Assembly: GCA_963835735.1 (NCBI GenBank) | Contig: CAWIGP010000003.1 | Span: 248,001 to 312,000, forward strand | Length of the DNA: 64,000 nucleotides | Source of the DNA: DASQMT01 sp963835735 | Lineage (GTDB): Bacteria; Actinomycetota; Thermoleophilia; Solirubrobacterales; Solirubrobacteraceae | Reading direction: 5' to 3' | In this document: positions 1 through 9,447 of the stretch, piece after piece | Numbering within the stretch: the first letter of the stretch is position 1 | Layout: every line of letters begins with the position of its first letter | Made by a program: the position numbers and the translations under genes | The notes under the pieces: generated by a model | What the model was told of the DNA's origin: nothing | Seen by the model: only the letters and a program-made list of their open reading frames with translations | Databases searched by the model: none

Positions 1-3000
1 CGTCGACCGAGGCCAACCCGACGCACACGTTCACCGAGGCCGGGACCTACAACGTGCGCCTGACCGCCACGGACTCCACGGGCAAGTCGGCCTCCTCGAC
101 GGTGGCCATCACCGCCGGTAACACGCGCCCGCAGGTCGACCTGACGACGCCGGTCCAGGGCGGCGTGTTCGGCTGGGGCGACGAGATCCCCTACACGGTG
201 ACCGTGACCGACCCGGAGGACGCGACGATCGACTGCGAGGAAGTGAGCGTCAACGTCGGCATCTTCCATGACGAGGGCGGCAACGCCCACGTGCATCCCG
301 GCGTCTCCCAGACGGGCTGCTCCGGCGTGGTCCAGGCGCCCGACGAGTCGGGGCATGAGAAGAGCGCGAACATCGCGCTCGTCCTGGGAGCCACCTATAC
401 GGACGGCGGCGGCGCGCCGGGATCGGCGCCGCTCGAGGGCGCGTCGACGCGGCGGCTGACGCCCAAGACGATCCAGGCGGAGCACTACACCGACCACACC
501 GGCACGCAGACGAACACCGTGGGCAACGCGGAGGGCGGCCGGACCGTGGGCTACGCGGATCAGGACGAGTGGATCTACTTCGAGCCGGTGTCCCTGGCGG
601 GCATCGACGAGCTGACGATCCGCTACGCGGCCGGCTTCGAGGGCGGCATCGTCGACGTGCGCCTCGGCGCCCCGGACGGTGACGTGGTCGGCACGGCGAC
701 GCTGATGCCCACGGCCAGCTGGACCGACTTCCAGGACGTGACGATCCCGCTCGACGCGGACGACCGCAGCGGCCGGCTGTACTTCACGTTCCGCGGGCGC
801 CCGGGCCAGCGCACGACCGACCTGTTCGACCTCGACGAGTTCACGTTCGTCGGCAAGGGCGTGGCCGGCAACTCGGCGCCGACCGCGTCGGCGCAGGCAG
901 ACACGACCGCCGGCCCGGCGCCTCTGATCGTGAACTTCACCGGCACGGGGGCGGATGCGGACGGCGACCCACTCACCTACGCGTGGGACTTCACGTCCGA
1001 CGGCACGGTGGACGCCACGACGGCGGCCGCGAGCCACACCTACGCCGAGCCGGGCGAGTACACAGCGACGTTCACCGTCAGCGACGGCGGGCGCTCGCGC
1101 AGCGTCGAGGTCGACGTCGAGGCCTACCCGCCGCTGGCGTCGTGCCCCGGCAACGACGCGTTCGACGGGACGGAGCTCGACACGTCGCGCTGGAGCGTCG
1201 TGCGCGAGGACTCCGAGTTCCTGTCCGTCCAGGACGGGTCGTTGAACATCACGGCCCAGCCGGGCGAGGACATCCACGCCGGCGCCACCGGGTTGCGCAA
1301 CATCGTGCTGCAGGACCTCCCGGACTCCGGCCCGTGGACTGCCACGACGCGGGTGACATGGAGCCCGACCGTCAACTACCAGAACGCGGGCCTCGTGATC
1401 TACACCGACGACGCGAACTGGATCAAGAGCGGCATGGTGTACGCCGGTGGGCGCGCGTTCGAGGCGTTCAAGGAGCTCAACAACTCACCGTCGGGCCTCG
1501 GCTCGGCGACCGTGCCGGCGTCGTTCCCGAGCACGTTCTACGTGCGGTTCACGAGCGACGGGGAGACGGTGCAGGCCCAGCGGTCCGCGGACGGCGAGAC
1601 CTGGACGAACACGGGCAACGCCACCAACCTCGACGGGCTGACCAACCCGAAGATCGGCATGTACGCGACGGCGTCCACCGCCGCGGGCACGCAGGCGAAC
1701 ACGGCGAGCTTCGACCTCTTCACGCTCGAAGCGCCGCAGTCGCCCAGCGACGAGTTCGACGGCACGTCGCTGAACTTGTGCCGCTGGAGCGGGATCGTGC
1801 GGCACGAGCCGGGCGGGTACTCCGTGGCGGACGGCAAGCTGACGCTTCCTGCCGCGCACGGTGACTTCTTCGCCGCCGCCCCGAACAACAACCCGAACAT
1901 CCTCCTGCAGCCGGCGCCGTCCGGCCCGTGGACGATGACCACGCAGATGACGTTCAACCCGAACGAGAACTACGAGCAGGCGGGCCTGCTCGTCTACGGG
2001 GACGACGCCAACTACGTCAAGGCCGATCTCGTGCACGCCGGCGGCCGCGCGGTCGAGTTCCTGCGCGAGGTGAACGACACCGCCAGCGGGTTCGGCGGGA
2101 CCGTCACGCTGCCGGGCGACTTCCCGACCACGATCGAGCTGCGCATCGTGTCCGACGGTACGACGCTGACGGCGTCGTACCGCCCGGTCGGCGGCGAGTG
2201 GGCGCCGTTCGGCGAGCCCGCGCCGCTCGCGGGCGTGCCGAACGCGAAGGTCGGGGTCTACGCGAACGACAGCAATGCGACGGTGACGTCGCGCGACGAC
2301 GCGGTGTTCGAGTACTTCCGGCTGGTGCCGGGGCAGTCGGACACCACGCCGCCGGTCACGACGCACACGCTCGACCCGGCGGCGCCGGACGGGCAGGCCG
2401 GCTGGTACAGGTCGCCGGTTGCGGTGACGCTGGCGACCGAGGCTGGCGCGACGACGGAGTACAAGGTGGGCGACGGCGCATACCAGCCGTACACGGCGCC
2501 GTTCACGTTCGACGCGGACGGCGAGCACGGCGTGAGCTACCGCTCGACCGACACGAGCGGCAACGTGGAGGAGCCGAAGACGGTGACCGTGAAGGTCGAT
2601 GCGACGGCGCCGAGCAGCGCCGCGACGCTGACCGGCGACGGCCCGGTGACGATCAGCCTCGCCGGCGCCGATCCGGCCGGCGGGTCGGGCCTCGGCGGGC
2701 TGGAGTACCGGCTCGACGGCGGCGCGTGGACGGCATACAGCCTGCCTGTAACGGTCAGCGCCGCGGGCGACCACATGTTCGAGCATCGCGCGACCGACGT
2801 GGCCGGCAACGTCGGCGCCGTCGGCACGGAGGAGTTCACGATCGACGGCGGTGGCGGTCCGGGCGCCCCGACCGTGCAGGCGTTCGCCGATCCGCCCACG
2901 GGTCCGGCGCCGCTCGCGGTCACGTTCACCGCAGACGGTCTCGATCCCGACGGCGGGCCGCTCAGCTACCGCTGGGAGTTCGCCGACGGCGCGGCGTTCG

Positions 3001-4361
3001 GGCAGAGCGTGCAGCGGACCTTCACCGCGCCCGGGACGCACACGGTCACGGTCACGGCCACCGACGACGAGGGCGAGACCGCGACCGACGAGGTGACGGT
3101 GACCGTCACGGCGCCCGGCAACGAGCCGCCGCGGATCATCGAGGCGTCGGCCGACCGGACGTCCGGGCCTGCGCCGCTCGAGGTCTGGTTCCAGGCGGTC
3201 GCCTCGGATCCGGACGGCGATCCGCTCACCTACCGGTGGGAGTTCGGCGACGGGCCGGGATCGGCGCTGGGCGCCGAGGCGGACCACATCTACCTTGCGC
3301 CGGGGACGTACACGGCGCGCGTCACGGTCAGCGACCCGGCCGGCGCGTCCGCTACCGAGACGATCGCGATCACCGTGAGCGACCCTCCCGGCAACCGGCC
3401 GCCCACCGTGCGGGCGGCGGTCATGCCGGGATCCGGCCCGGCGCCGCTGGACGTGGTGCTGACGGCGGAGGCGAGCGATCCCGACGACGACGCGCTCACG
3501 TACGCGTGGGACTTCGGCGACGGCTCGGACCCGGCGCAGGGCCGGCGCGCACGGCACACCTACACGCGCAACGGGACGTTCGCGGCGAAGATCACGGTCA
3601 CCGACGAGGCCGGCGCAACGGCGACCGCCACGGTCGACGTCGCGGTCGGCGACCCGGCGGCCAACCAGCCGCCGACGGTGATCGCGGCCGCCGATCCGGT
3701 CGGCGGGACGGCGCCGCTGAGGGTGAGCCTCACTGCGGCGGGCTCGGATCCGGACGGGGACGCGCTGAGCTACGTGTGGGACTTCGGCGACGGCGCGCAG
3801 GCCGGCGGGCCGAGGGTGACGCACACGTTCGCGGCGGCCGGGTCCTACACGGTCACGGTCACCGTGCGCGACGCGGCCGGCGGGACGGGCACGGCGACGC
3901 TCACGGTCGCGGTGGCCGCGCCTCTGCACGCCGCAACAGGCCAGTCCGCGGGCCCGGCCACGGGAGCGCCGAGGCCCTCGGCCAGCGGCGAGGCGACGGG
4001 GGCGGCGGGCGGTCCATCGGTCGGGGCGGCCGCGATTCTCTCGGTCGGCCGGCCGACGGTCGCGGCGGTCGCGCGCCGCGGCCTGGCGATCGCGGTGCGG
4101 TGCGCGAGGGCCGGCTCTGCCCGTGCGAGCGTCTGGGTGTCGCGCGCCGCCGCGCGGCGGCTCGGCCTCCGGTCCCGGCGCCTGGGCTCGCGGACGCTGG
4201 CCTGCGCGCCCGGCGCCGAGGTTTCGGTACGGGTGACGATCTCGGGCGCGGCGCGCAAGCGCCTGGCTCTACGGCGGGCCGCGCTCCGCGCGTCGCTGCG
4301 GCTCACCTCGGACGGCGCGGCCACGGTCACGCGCACAGTGAAGTTGCGCGCCGGGCCATAG
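1..4361 (+). CDS. Secreted multidomain PKD / CBM6 / DUF1349 protein, 5' end outside window
   Basis: The reading frame is open from base 3, so the gene begins upstream of the window and a GTG at 54 is internal. Modules in order: end of a PKD repeat (to about 115), a linker region with a His/Asp-rich stretch (120-455), a CBM6-type carbohydrate-binding module (about 460-865), a PKD repeat with the YAWDF signature (880-1130), two DUF1349/concanavalin-like domains (1140-1730 and 1740-2330) each ending in a related motif, an OmpL47/chitobiase-like Ig stretch (2345-2850), four more PKD repeats with YRWEF or WDFGDG cores (2860-3930), and a basic Ala/Arg-rich tail. No LPXTG signal or C-terminal membrane helix is visible. 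In related actinobacterial proteins this architecture follows a sugar-dehydrogenase or ThuA catalytic domain, which here would be off-window (inference). Likely an extracellular polysaccharide-binding enzyme. Confidence 0.85.
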   Translation, partial: STEANPTHTFTEAGTYNVRLTATDSTGKSASSTVAITAGNTRPQVDLTTPVQGGVFGWGDEIPYTVTVTDPEDATIDCEEVSVNVGIFHDEGGNAHVHPGVSQTGCSGVVQAPDESGHEKSANIALVLGATYTDGGGAPGSAPLEGASTRRLTPKTIQAEHYTDHTGTQTNTVGNAEGGRTVGYADQDEWIYFEPVSLAGIDELTIRYAAGFEGGIVDVRLGAPDGDVVGTATLMPTASWTDFQDVTIPLDADDRSGRLYFTFRGRPGQRTTDLFDLDEFTFVGKGVAGNSAPTASAQADTTAGPAPLIVNFTGTGADADGDPLTYAWDFTSDGTVDATTAAASHTYAEPGEYTATFTVSDGGRSRSVEVDVEAYPPLASCPGNDAFDGTELDTSRWSVVREDSEFLSVQDGSLNITAQPGEDIHAGATGLRNIVLQDLPDSGPWTATTRVTWSPTVNYQNAGLVIYTDDANWIKSGMVYAGGRAFEAFKELNNSPSGLGSATVPASFPSTFYVRFTSDGETVQAQRSADGETWTNTGNATNLDGLTNPKIGMYATASTAAGTQANTASFDLFTLEAPQSPSDEFDGTSLNLCRWSGIVRHEPGGYSVADGKLTLPAAHGDFFAAAPNNNPNILLQPAPSGPWTMTTQMTFNPNENYEQAGLLVYGDDANYVKADLVHAGGRAVEFLREVNDTASGFGGTVTLPGDFPTTIELRIVSDGTTLTASYRPVGGEWAPFGEPAPLAGVPNAKVGVYANDSNATVTSRDDAVFEYFRLVPGQSDTTPPVTTHTLDPAAPDGQAGWYRSPVAVTLATEAGATTEYKVGDGAYQPYTAPFTFDADGEHGVSYRSTDTSGNVEEPKTVTVKVDATAPSSAATLTGDGPVTISLAGADPAGGSGLGGLEYRLDGGAWTAYSLPVTVSAAGDHMFEHRATDVAGNVGAVGTEEFTIDGGGGPGAPTVQAFADPPTGPAPLAVTFTADGLDPDGGPLSYRWEFADGAAFGQSVQRTFTAPGTHTVTVTATDDEGETATDEVTVTVTAPGNEPPRIIEASADRTSGPAPLEVWFQAVASDPDGDPLTYRWEFGDGPGSALGAEADHIYLAPGTYTARVTVSDPAGASATETIAITVSDPPGNRPPTVRAAVMPGSGPAPLDVVLTAEASDPDDDALTYAWDFGDGSDPAQGRRARHTYTRNGTFAAKITVTDEAGATATATVDVAVGDPAANQPPTVIAAADPVGGTAPLRVSLTAAGSDPDGDALSYVWDFGDGAQAGGPRVTHTFAAAGSYTVTVTVRDAAGGTGTATLTVAVAAPLHAATGQSAGPATGAPRPSASGEATGAAGGPSVGAAAILSVGRPTVAAVARRGLAIAVRCARAGSARASVWVSRAAARRLGLRSRRLGSRTLACAPGAEVSVRVTISGAARKRLALRRAALRASLRLTSDGAATVTRTVKLRAGP

Positions 4362-4440
4362 ACCGGTTCGCCGCTCCGTCCCACGGCGGACACAGCTGTT
4401 TGGACGGCGCCACTCGCACGCGGCCTCTACCGTCCCGAGC

Positions 4441-5712
4441 ATGGCCATCGATACGCCCAGCACCAGGACCACCGCCTTCTGGCACCCCTTCGCCGACATG
4501 GGCGCCGTGTCGCACGACGAGCTCGTCATCGAGCGCGGCGAGGGCGTCCACGTGTTCGACGCCGACGGCCGGCGCTACCTCGACGGCACCGCGAGCCTCT
4601 GGTACGCCAACCTCGGCTACGGCCGCTCCGACGTGACCCGCGCCGTGGCGGCGCAGATGGATCGGCTGGCGGCGTACCAGACGTTCGGCGACTTCTCCAA
4701 CCCACCAGCGAACGAGCTCTCGGCGCGCCTCTCCGCGCTCGCGCCGATGGAGGACGCGAAGGTGTTCCTCGCGTCCGGCGGCGGCGACGCGATCGACACC
4801 GCGGCCAAGATCGCGCGGCGGCATTGGATCGAGCAGGGCCGGCCGGATCGGCTGCACATCATCAGCCGCACCAACGGCTACCACGGCACGCACGCGTTCG
4901 GCACGTCGATCGGCGGGATCGAGGCGAACACCGCGAACTGGGGTCCGCTGGTCCCGCACACGTCGGCGGTCGCGCACGACTCGCTCCCCGCGCTCGAGCA
5001 GGAGATCCTGCGCGTCGGGCCCGAGCGCGTGGCGGCCTTCTTCTGCGAGCCGGTGATCGGCGCGGGGGGCGTCTTCCCGCCGCCCGAGGGCTACATCCAG
5101 GGCGTCGCGGACCTGTGCGCGGAGCACGGCGTCCTGCTCGTGATCGACTCGGTCATCTGCGCGTTCGGGCGGCTCGGGACGTGGTTCGGGATCGAGCGTT
5201 GGCCGGACGTGCGCCCCGACCTGATCACGTTCGCGAAGGGCGTGACCAGCGGCTACCTCCCGCTCGGCGGGGTGATCGTCGACGGCCCGATCGCGGCGCC
5301 GTTCTTCGAGCGCCCGGGCGGCCCGATGCTGCGCCACGGCGCGACCTACGCCGGCCACCCGACGTGCGCGGCGGCGGCGCTCGCGGTGCTCGACGCGTAC
5401 GAGGCGGAGGACCTGATCCCGCGCGGGCAAAAGCTGGAGGAGCCGCTGTTGGCCGCGCTCGCGCCGCTCGCCGACCACGCCGCGGTCGGCGAGGTGCGAG
5501 CGGGCCTCGGGCTGCTCGGCGCTGTCGCGCTCAGTGACGACGCGCTGGCGACACCGGGGGCGGTGGGCAAGGTCGCGGCCGGCGCGCGCGAGGCCGGGGT
5601 TCTGGTGCGTCCGCTGCTGCGCGGCGTCGCGGTCTCGCCGCCGCTGCTCGTCGACGAGTCGCACCTGGCCGAGATCGGCGCCGCGATCCGGGCCGGCTTG
5701 GATCGCCTATGA
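4441..5712 (+). CDS. Class III (omega) aminotransferase, PLP-dependent
   Basis: 423 aa, full length for fold-type I class III aminotransferases. It would transfer an amino group from an amine or omega-amino acid to a keto acid in the cytosol. Visible motifs are the N-terminal HPFADM segment, the SGGGDAIDTA cofactor-phosphate loop, catalytic Lys266 in FAKG, and Asp236, which holds the pyridine nitrogen. The residue after Asp236 is Ser (DSVICAFGR), where most relatives have Glu (DEVICGFGR). The start is ATG with a TANNNT box (TACCGT, 4428-4433) seven bases upstream, fitting a leaderless transcript. The stop codon directly abuts that of the convergent downstream gene. Substrate cannot be told from sequence. 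Confidence 0.9.
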   Translation: MAIDTPSTRTTAFWHPFADMGAVSHDELVIERGEGVHVFDADGRRYLDGTASLWYANLGYGRSDVTRAVAAQMDRLAAYQTFGDFSNPPANELSARLSALAPMEDAKVFLASGGGDAIDTAAKIARRHWIEQGRPDRLHIISRTNGYHGTHAFGTSIGGIEANTANWGPLVPHTSAVAHDSLPALEQEILRVGPERVAAFFCEPVIGAGGVFPPPEGYIQGVADLCAEHGVLLVIDSVICAFGRLGTWFGIERWPDVRPDLITFAKGVTSGYLPLGGVIVDGPIAAPFFERPGGPMLRHGATYAGHPTCAAAALAVLDAYEAEDLIPRGQKLEEPLLAALAPLADHAAVGEVRAGLGLLGAVALSDDALATPGAVGKVAAGAREAGVLVRPLLRGVAVSPPLLVDESHLAEIGAAIRAGLDRL

Positions 5713-6183
5713 GGCGCGCTCGCGCAGCGCGGTGACATAGCGGTCGCGCGAGACCGATCCGCCGAAGCGCACCCGATCGCTCGGCGCGAACGGGCGCAGC
5801 AGGGCATCGAGCGCGTCGACCGCCTCGCGCAGTGCATCGGTCTCCGGATCGCCTGTCGCCAGCAGTGCTTCGATCCGGGCGATCAGCTCGCCCTTGCGCA
5901 CGATCGACTCCGGCGTGACCGAGCGCAGGCAGACCGCGTACTCGCCGCTCAGGTACGCCTCCCACTCGCCGGGCGCGCGCGCCTCGAACCAGTCTTGCAA
6001 TGCGTCGATCCCGCCCGCGCGCTCGACCAGCGCGAGATGGTCGGGCGCGACCATCTCGGTCCCGTCGTCCAGGACGTAGGCCGGTTTCGGGAGCCTCCCG
6101 GCGGCGATCTCGGCGCGTACCGCCTCGTCGTCGAGCGGCACGAAGTTCGCGGTGATGTAGGCGACGTCCTCGGGCGTGAGCAT
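5707..6183 (-). CDS. DUF6058-like protein
   Basis: 158 aa from the ATG chosen here (MLTPEDVAYI...). A longer open frame reaches 6330, but its extra N-terminus is low-complexity Arg/Pro and overlaps the divergent regulator. The protein is acidic and soluble, with motifs YITANFVPL, LPKPAYVLDDGTEM and RFGGSVSRDRYV. I recall these from the DUF6058 family, which has no firm biochemical role; the assignment is from memory of the family pattern. It is divergent from an ArsR-type regulator with an inverted repeat between them, so that regulator probably controls it. Confidence 0.6.
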   Translation of the reverse strand: MLTPEDVAYITANFVPLDDEAVRAEIAAGRLPKPAYVLDDGTEMVAPDHLALVERAGGIDALQDWFEARAPGEWEAYLSGEYAVCLRSVTPESIVRKGELIARIEALLATGDPETDALREAVDALDALLRPFAPSDRVRFGGSVSRDRYVTALRERAS

Positions 6184-6203
6184 GCCCCCATCGTCGCGCC
6201 GGT

Positions 6204-6227
6204 ACGCTTCGGTGGCGATCGAAGCGT
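6204..6227. promoter_or_regulatory. Inverted repeat, candidate ArsR-type operator
   Basis: Perfect 8-bp arms ACGCTTCG and CGAAGCGT are separated by 8 bases. The site lies in the 65-bp gap between the divergent DUF6058-like gene and the HTH regulator gene. ArsR/SmtB proteins bind this kind of dyad and usually control their own promoter, so this is a plausible operator (inference from position and symmetry). Confidence 0.5.
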
Positions 6228-6248
6228 GCCCGTGCGACGCTGTCGGGC

Positions 6249-6992
6249 GTGGACCTCGCCGCCGTCGCCGCGCTGATCGCCGACCCGTCCCGGGCGGCGA
6301 TGCTCGACGCGTTGAGCGGCGGTCAGGCATTCACCGCCGGTGAGCTGGCGCGGATCGCCCGCGTCGCGCCTTCGACGGCGAGCGAGCACCTGACGCGGCT
6401 CGAGGACGGCGGGCTGGTGGCGAGCGTGCGCCAGGGCCGCGCGCGCTACGTCCGGCTCGCCGGCCCTGACGTCGCCCGGGCACTCGAGGCGCTCGCCGTG
6501 ATCGCGCCACCCAAGCGCGCCAGCGGCCTGCGGGCGTGGCGGCACGGCGAGGACCTCCGCGCCGCGCGCTCCTGCTACGACCACCTCGCGGGCATGGCCG
6601 GCGTCGCGCTGGCCGACTCGCTCGTCCGGCGCGGGATCCTCGAGCCCGGCGACGGCGGCTTCACGATCACTCGGCCCGGCGAGCGAGCGCTCGCGCGCTT
6701 CGGGCTCGACGTGGCGTCAATCCGCGGCGCGCGCCGCGCCACCGCGCGCGCGTGCCTCGACTGGTCGGAGCGCCGTCCGCACGTCGCCGGGGCGCTCGGC
6801 GCCTCGCTGCTGGACGAGCTACTGCGCCGCCGCTGGCTGCGCCGCCGGCGCGATGGCCGCGCGCTCACGGTGACGGACGCCGGGGCCGCCGGACTGGACT
6901 CCAGTTTCGGCGTATCAATTGCTACGATCGCCACGAACTCGACCCGCCAGGGAGGTGGCCTTCGTGCCGCGCATGCTGGAGACGATGCGTGA
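6249..6992 (+). CDS. ArsR/SmtB-type winged-helix transcriptional regulator
   Basis: 247 aa from a GTG start. Residues about 1-80 form an ArsR-like winged helix: ADPSRAAMLDAL, then GELARIARVAPSTASEHLTRLEDGG and the wing SVRQGRARYVRL. The C-terminal half (about 90-225) carries two further helical segments with LADSLVRRGILE and LLDELLRRRWLRRR, typical of the longer ArsR relatives common in Actinobacteria. No Cys metal-binding box is seen, so a metal ligand is unlikely. The gene is divergent from the DUF6058-like gene with a dyad between them. Its 3' end overlaps the following small gene by 29 bases. Confidence 0.85.
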   Translation: MDLAAVAALIADPSRAAMLDALSGGQAFTAGELARIARVAPSTASEHLTRLEDGGLVASVRQGRARYVRLAGPDVARALEALAVIAPPKRASGLRAWRHGEDLRAARSCYDHLAGMAGVALADSLVRRGILEPGDGGFTITRPGERALARFGLDVASIRGARRATARACLDWSERRPHVAGALGASLLDELLRRRWLRRRRDGRALTVTDAGAAGLDSSFGVSIATIATNSTRQGGGLRAAHAGDDA

Positions 6993-7200
6993 GACGTTCT
7001 GGATCCTCGCCCTAGCCGTGATCGCGCTATTCGCGTTCTTCGCCGCTCTCGGGGCGTTCTCGCCGTCGGACGTCGTCTGGGCCACGATCATCGTCGGGAT
7101 CCTTTGCGTGCTGTGGGTGGTGCACGCGATCCTCCAGGACCGTCACCGCGATCGCCGCGACCCGTCCGTCGTCCGCGCCCGCGAGCGCCGCGGTTTTTGA
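6964..7200 (+). CDS. Small two-helix membrane protein
   Basis: 78 aa from GTG at 6964, chosen because a strong ribosome-binding site (GGGAGGTG) lies a few bases upstream. Two hydrophobic segments (about residues 10-31 and 36-56) are followed by a basic, Arg/Asp-rich tail of about 20 residues that should face the cytosol. No family is recognised. It overlaps the end of the regulator gene and is probably co-transcribed with it. Confidence 0.65.
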   Translation: MPRMLETMRETFWILALAVIALFAFFAALGAFSPSDVVWATIIVGILCVLWVVHAILQDRHRDRRDPSVVRARERRGF

Positions 7201-7284
7201 GCGATCCGGTAGTGGCTCACTGCCGCCGGACGGGCGGCGCGACCGCCGTTGTTGCCCCGCGGTGAAGGTGCGTAGGGTTGGCGC

Positions 7285-8211
7285 GTGCTCGATCCGGAAA
7301 TCCAGCAGCTCGTCGACCAGATGGGGGCCGACGCCACGCCGCCCTTGCGCGAGGTGCCGCTCGGCGAGGCACGCGCGGCTCACGACCTCGGCGGCGTGCT
7401 GCACGGCGGGCCGGGAGAGGAGGTCGCCGGCGTGCGCGACATCGGCGTGCCCGGCCCGGGCGGTTCGATCCCCGTGCGCGTCTTCCGGCCCCACGGCGAG
7501 GGCCCGCTGCCGGTCGTCGCGTACGTGCACGGCGGCGGCTGGGTGCTCGGCTCGGTCGACGGGTTCGAGCCGGTGTGCCGCGCGCTGGCCAACGCGTCCG
7601 GCGCGGTGATCGCGAGCATCGGCTACCGCCTCGCGCCCGAGCATCCGTTCCCCGCCGGGCTCGAGGACGTCCTCGCTGCAGTCCGCTGGCTGGCCGTGAA
7701 CGCGCGCGAGCTCGACGGCGATCCCGAGCGGATCGCGATTGCCGGCGACTCCGCGGGCGGGAACCTGGCGACGGTCGCCGCCCGCCGTCTGCGCGACGAA
7801 AGCGGTCCCGCGCTGCGGCTGCAGGCGCTCGTCTACCCGGTCTGCGACAACGCGCTCGACACGCCGTCTTATCGCGAGTGCTCCGACGTGTTCGGGCTGT
7901 CCGCGCCGGACATGGAGCACTTCTGGCAGGTCTACCTCGCCGGCGCCGACGGCCGCCATCCCGACGCGTCGCCGCTGCGGGCCACCGACCTCTCGGGGCT
8001 ACCGCCGGCGTTCGTCCTGACCGTGCGCAACGACGTGCTGCGCGACGAGGGCGAGGCGTACGCGCGCGCGCTCGAGGCGGCGGGCGTGCCCGTGACGCTG
8101 CGGCGCTACGACGACGCCGTCCACGGATTCCTCCGCTGGCTGGAGAAGGCGCGGATCTCGCGCCGGGCCGTCGCCGACGTCGGCGCTGCGCTGCGGGAAG
8201 CCCTCGCGTGA
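7285..8211 (+). CDS. Alpha/beta hydrolase, hormone-sensitive-lipase (type IV) family
   Basis: 308 aa carboxylesterase-type hydrolase. The oxyanion-hole motif HGGGW begins at His82. The nucleophile is Ser156 in GDSAGG, with Asp250 (in NDVLRDEG) and His280 (in DAVHGF) completing the triad. There is no signal peptide, so it should be cytosolic and act on short acyl esters. The GTG start has a TAGGGT box six bases upstream (leaderless pattern). The stop overlaps the next start as GTGA, so the two genes are translationally coupled. Confidence 0.9.
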   Translation: MLDPEIQQLVDQMGADATPPLREVPLGEARAAHDLGGVLHGGPGEEVAGVRDIGVPGPGGSIPVRVFRPHGEGPLPVVAYVHGGGWVLGSVDGFEPVCRALANASGAVIASIGYRLAPEHPFPAGLEDVLAAVRWLAVNARELDGDPERIAIAGDSAGGNLATVAARRLRDESGPALRLQALVYPVCDNALDTPSYRECSDVFGLSAPDMEHFWQVYLAGADGRHPDASPLRATDLSGLPPAFVLTVRNDVLRDEGEAYARALEAAGVPVTLRRYDDAVHGFLRWLEKARISRRAVADVGAALREALA

Positions 8212-9155
8212 GCGTGCGCGCCGTGGCCGCGCCGACGCGCGCGGACCTCGAAGCCGCCGCCGCTGTCGTCGCCGCGCGGCTCGCGCCGACGCCGCTCGTA
8301 GCGGCGCCGGCGCTGGGCGACGGCGTGTACCTGAAGCTGGAGACGCTGCTGCCGACCGGCTCGTTCAAGGTGCGCGGCGGGCTGGCCGCGCTCGCGCGGA
8401 TCGGCGGCAAGGGCCGCGTCGTGACTCCGTCGGCCGGCAACGCGGGACTCGCCATCGCGTGGGCGGCGTCGGCGCTCGGCGTGCACGCGACGATCGTGGT
8501 CCCCGAGACCGCGTCGCCGGCCAAGGTCGCCGCGCTGGGCTCGCTGCCGGTCGAGCTGATCCAGCACGGCGCCGGCTACGACGACGCGGAAGCGCACGCG
8601 CTGTCGCTGGCCGGCGCGACGTACGTGTCGTCGTACAACGACACCGGCGTGATCGCCGGCCAGGCGACGATCGGGCGCGAGCTGGACGCCCAGATCCCCG
8701 GCCCGCTGACCGTGGCGGCGCCGCTCGGCGGGGGCAGCCTCGCGTCGGGCCTGGGCCTGTGGGCCGCCGCGCGCGCCGGCGCGCGCGTGGTCGGCGTGGA
8801 GGCCGAGCGCTCGCCGGCATTCAGCACCGCGCTGGCGGCGGGGCGGATCACGCCGTTCGAGGTGGGCGACACGATCGCCGACGGGCTCGCCGGCAACATC
8901 GAGCCGGGCGCGGTCACGTTCGAGCTGGTGCGCGACCATGTCGCGGCCGTGGTCCAGGCGTCCGAGCCGGAGATCGAGGAGGCGATCCGCTTCCTCGCGC
9001 GGGCGCACGGGATCGTCGCGGAGGGCGCGGGCGCGACCGCCGTCGCCGCCGCGATGACCGGGCGCGTGCCGCGCGGCGACGAGCCGCTCGTGGTCGTCGT
9101 CAGCGGCCGCAACATCGCGCTGCCGCGGCTCGCGGCCGTCCTCGCCGCCGCGTAA
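8208..9155 (+). CDS. Threonine/serine dehydratase-like PLP enzyme (fold type II)
   Basis: 315 aa from the GTG that overlaps the upstream stop. PLP-binding Lys54 lies in TGSFKVRGG, the substrate loop in PSAGNAGLA, and the phosphate-binding glycine loop in PLGGGSLASG. The sequence lacks a C-terminal ACT domain, so it resembles the short catabolic threonine deaminase or serine racemase branch and not biosynthetic IlvA. Expected reaction: ammonia elimination from L-Thr or L-Ser to the 2-oxo acid. Coupling to an esterase gene may be positional only. Confidence 0.85.
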   Translation: MSVRAVAAPTRADLEAAAAVVAARLAPTPLVAAPALGDGVYLKLETLLPTGSFKVRGGLAALARIGGKGRVVTPSAGNAGLAIAWAASALGVHATIVVPETASPAKVAALGSLPVELIQHGAGYDDAEAHALSLAGATYVSSYNDTGVIAGQATIGRELDAQIPGPLTVAAPLGGGSLASGLGLWAAARAGARVVGVEAERSPAFSTALAAGRITPFEVGDTIADGLAGNIEPGAVTFELVRDHVAAVVQASEPEIEEAIRFLARAHGIVAEGAGATAVAAAMTGRVPRGDEPLVVVVSGRNIALPRLAAVLAAA

Positions 9156-9165
9156 GCTCCCGCGC

Positions 9166-9438
9166 GTGCCCTGCCTGATCGCGCTCTTCGCGCTCATCGG
9201 CCCGCGCGTCGCGCTGATCTTCACGTGGATCTTCTCCGGCCTGATCGGCCGGGCGATCGACAGCTGGATCGTCGCGGTCCTCGGCTTCATCCTCCTGCCG
9301 TGGACGACGCTCGCGTATGTCGTGATGTACGACGTCGGCGCGGGGCTCGAGGTCGAGGGAATCGAGTGGTTCCTGGTCGGCCTGGCGTTCGTGGTCGACA
9401 TCAGCTCATATGTCGGCGGTCGCTGGGCGCGGGACTGA
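9166..9438 (+). CDS. Small membrane protein of a widespread actinobacterial type
   Basis: 90 aa, GTG start. A TAAGCT box that includes the stop codon of the upstream gene ends seven bases before the start. Two hydrophobic spans (about residues 4-27 and 35-55) and a third weaker one (68-82) contain LGFILLPWTTLAY and EGIEWFLVGLAFVVD. This pattern recurs in uncharacterised actinobacterial membrane proteins; no function is known. It is convergent with the FAD oxidoreductase gene, separated by repeat element A. Confidence 0.7.
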   Translation: MPCLIALFALIGPRVALIFTWIFSGLIGRAIDSWIVAVLGFILLPWTTLAYVVMYDVGAGLEVEGIEWFLVGLAFVVDISSYVGGRWARD

Positions 9439-9447
9439 GCGGCCGCA

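Noticed and set aside
1485..3929. 814-codon open frame on the minus strand inside the PKD gene
   Set aside because: Arg/Ala/Val-rich translation with no motif, a shadow of high-GC codon bias opposite a clear multidomain gene.
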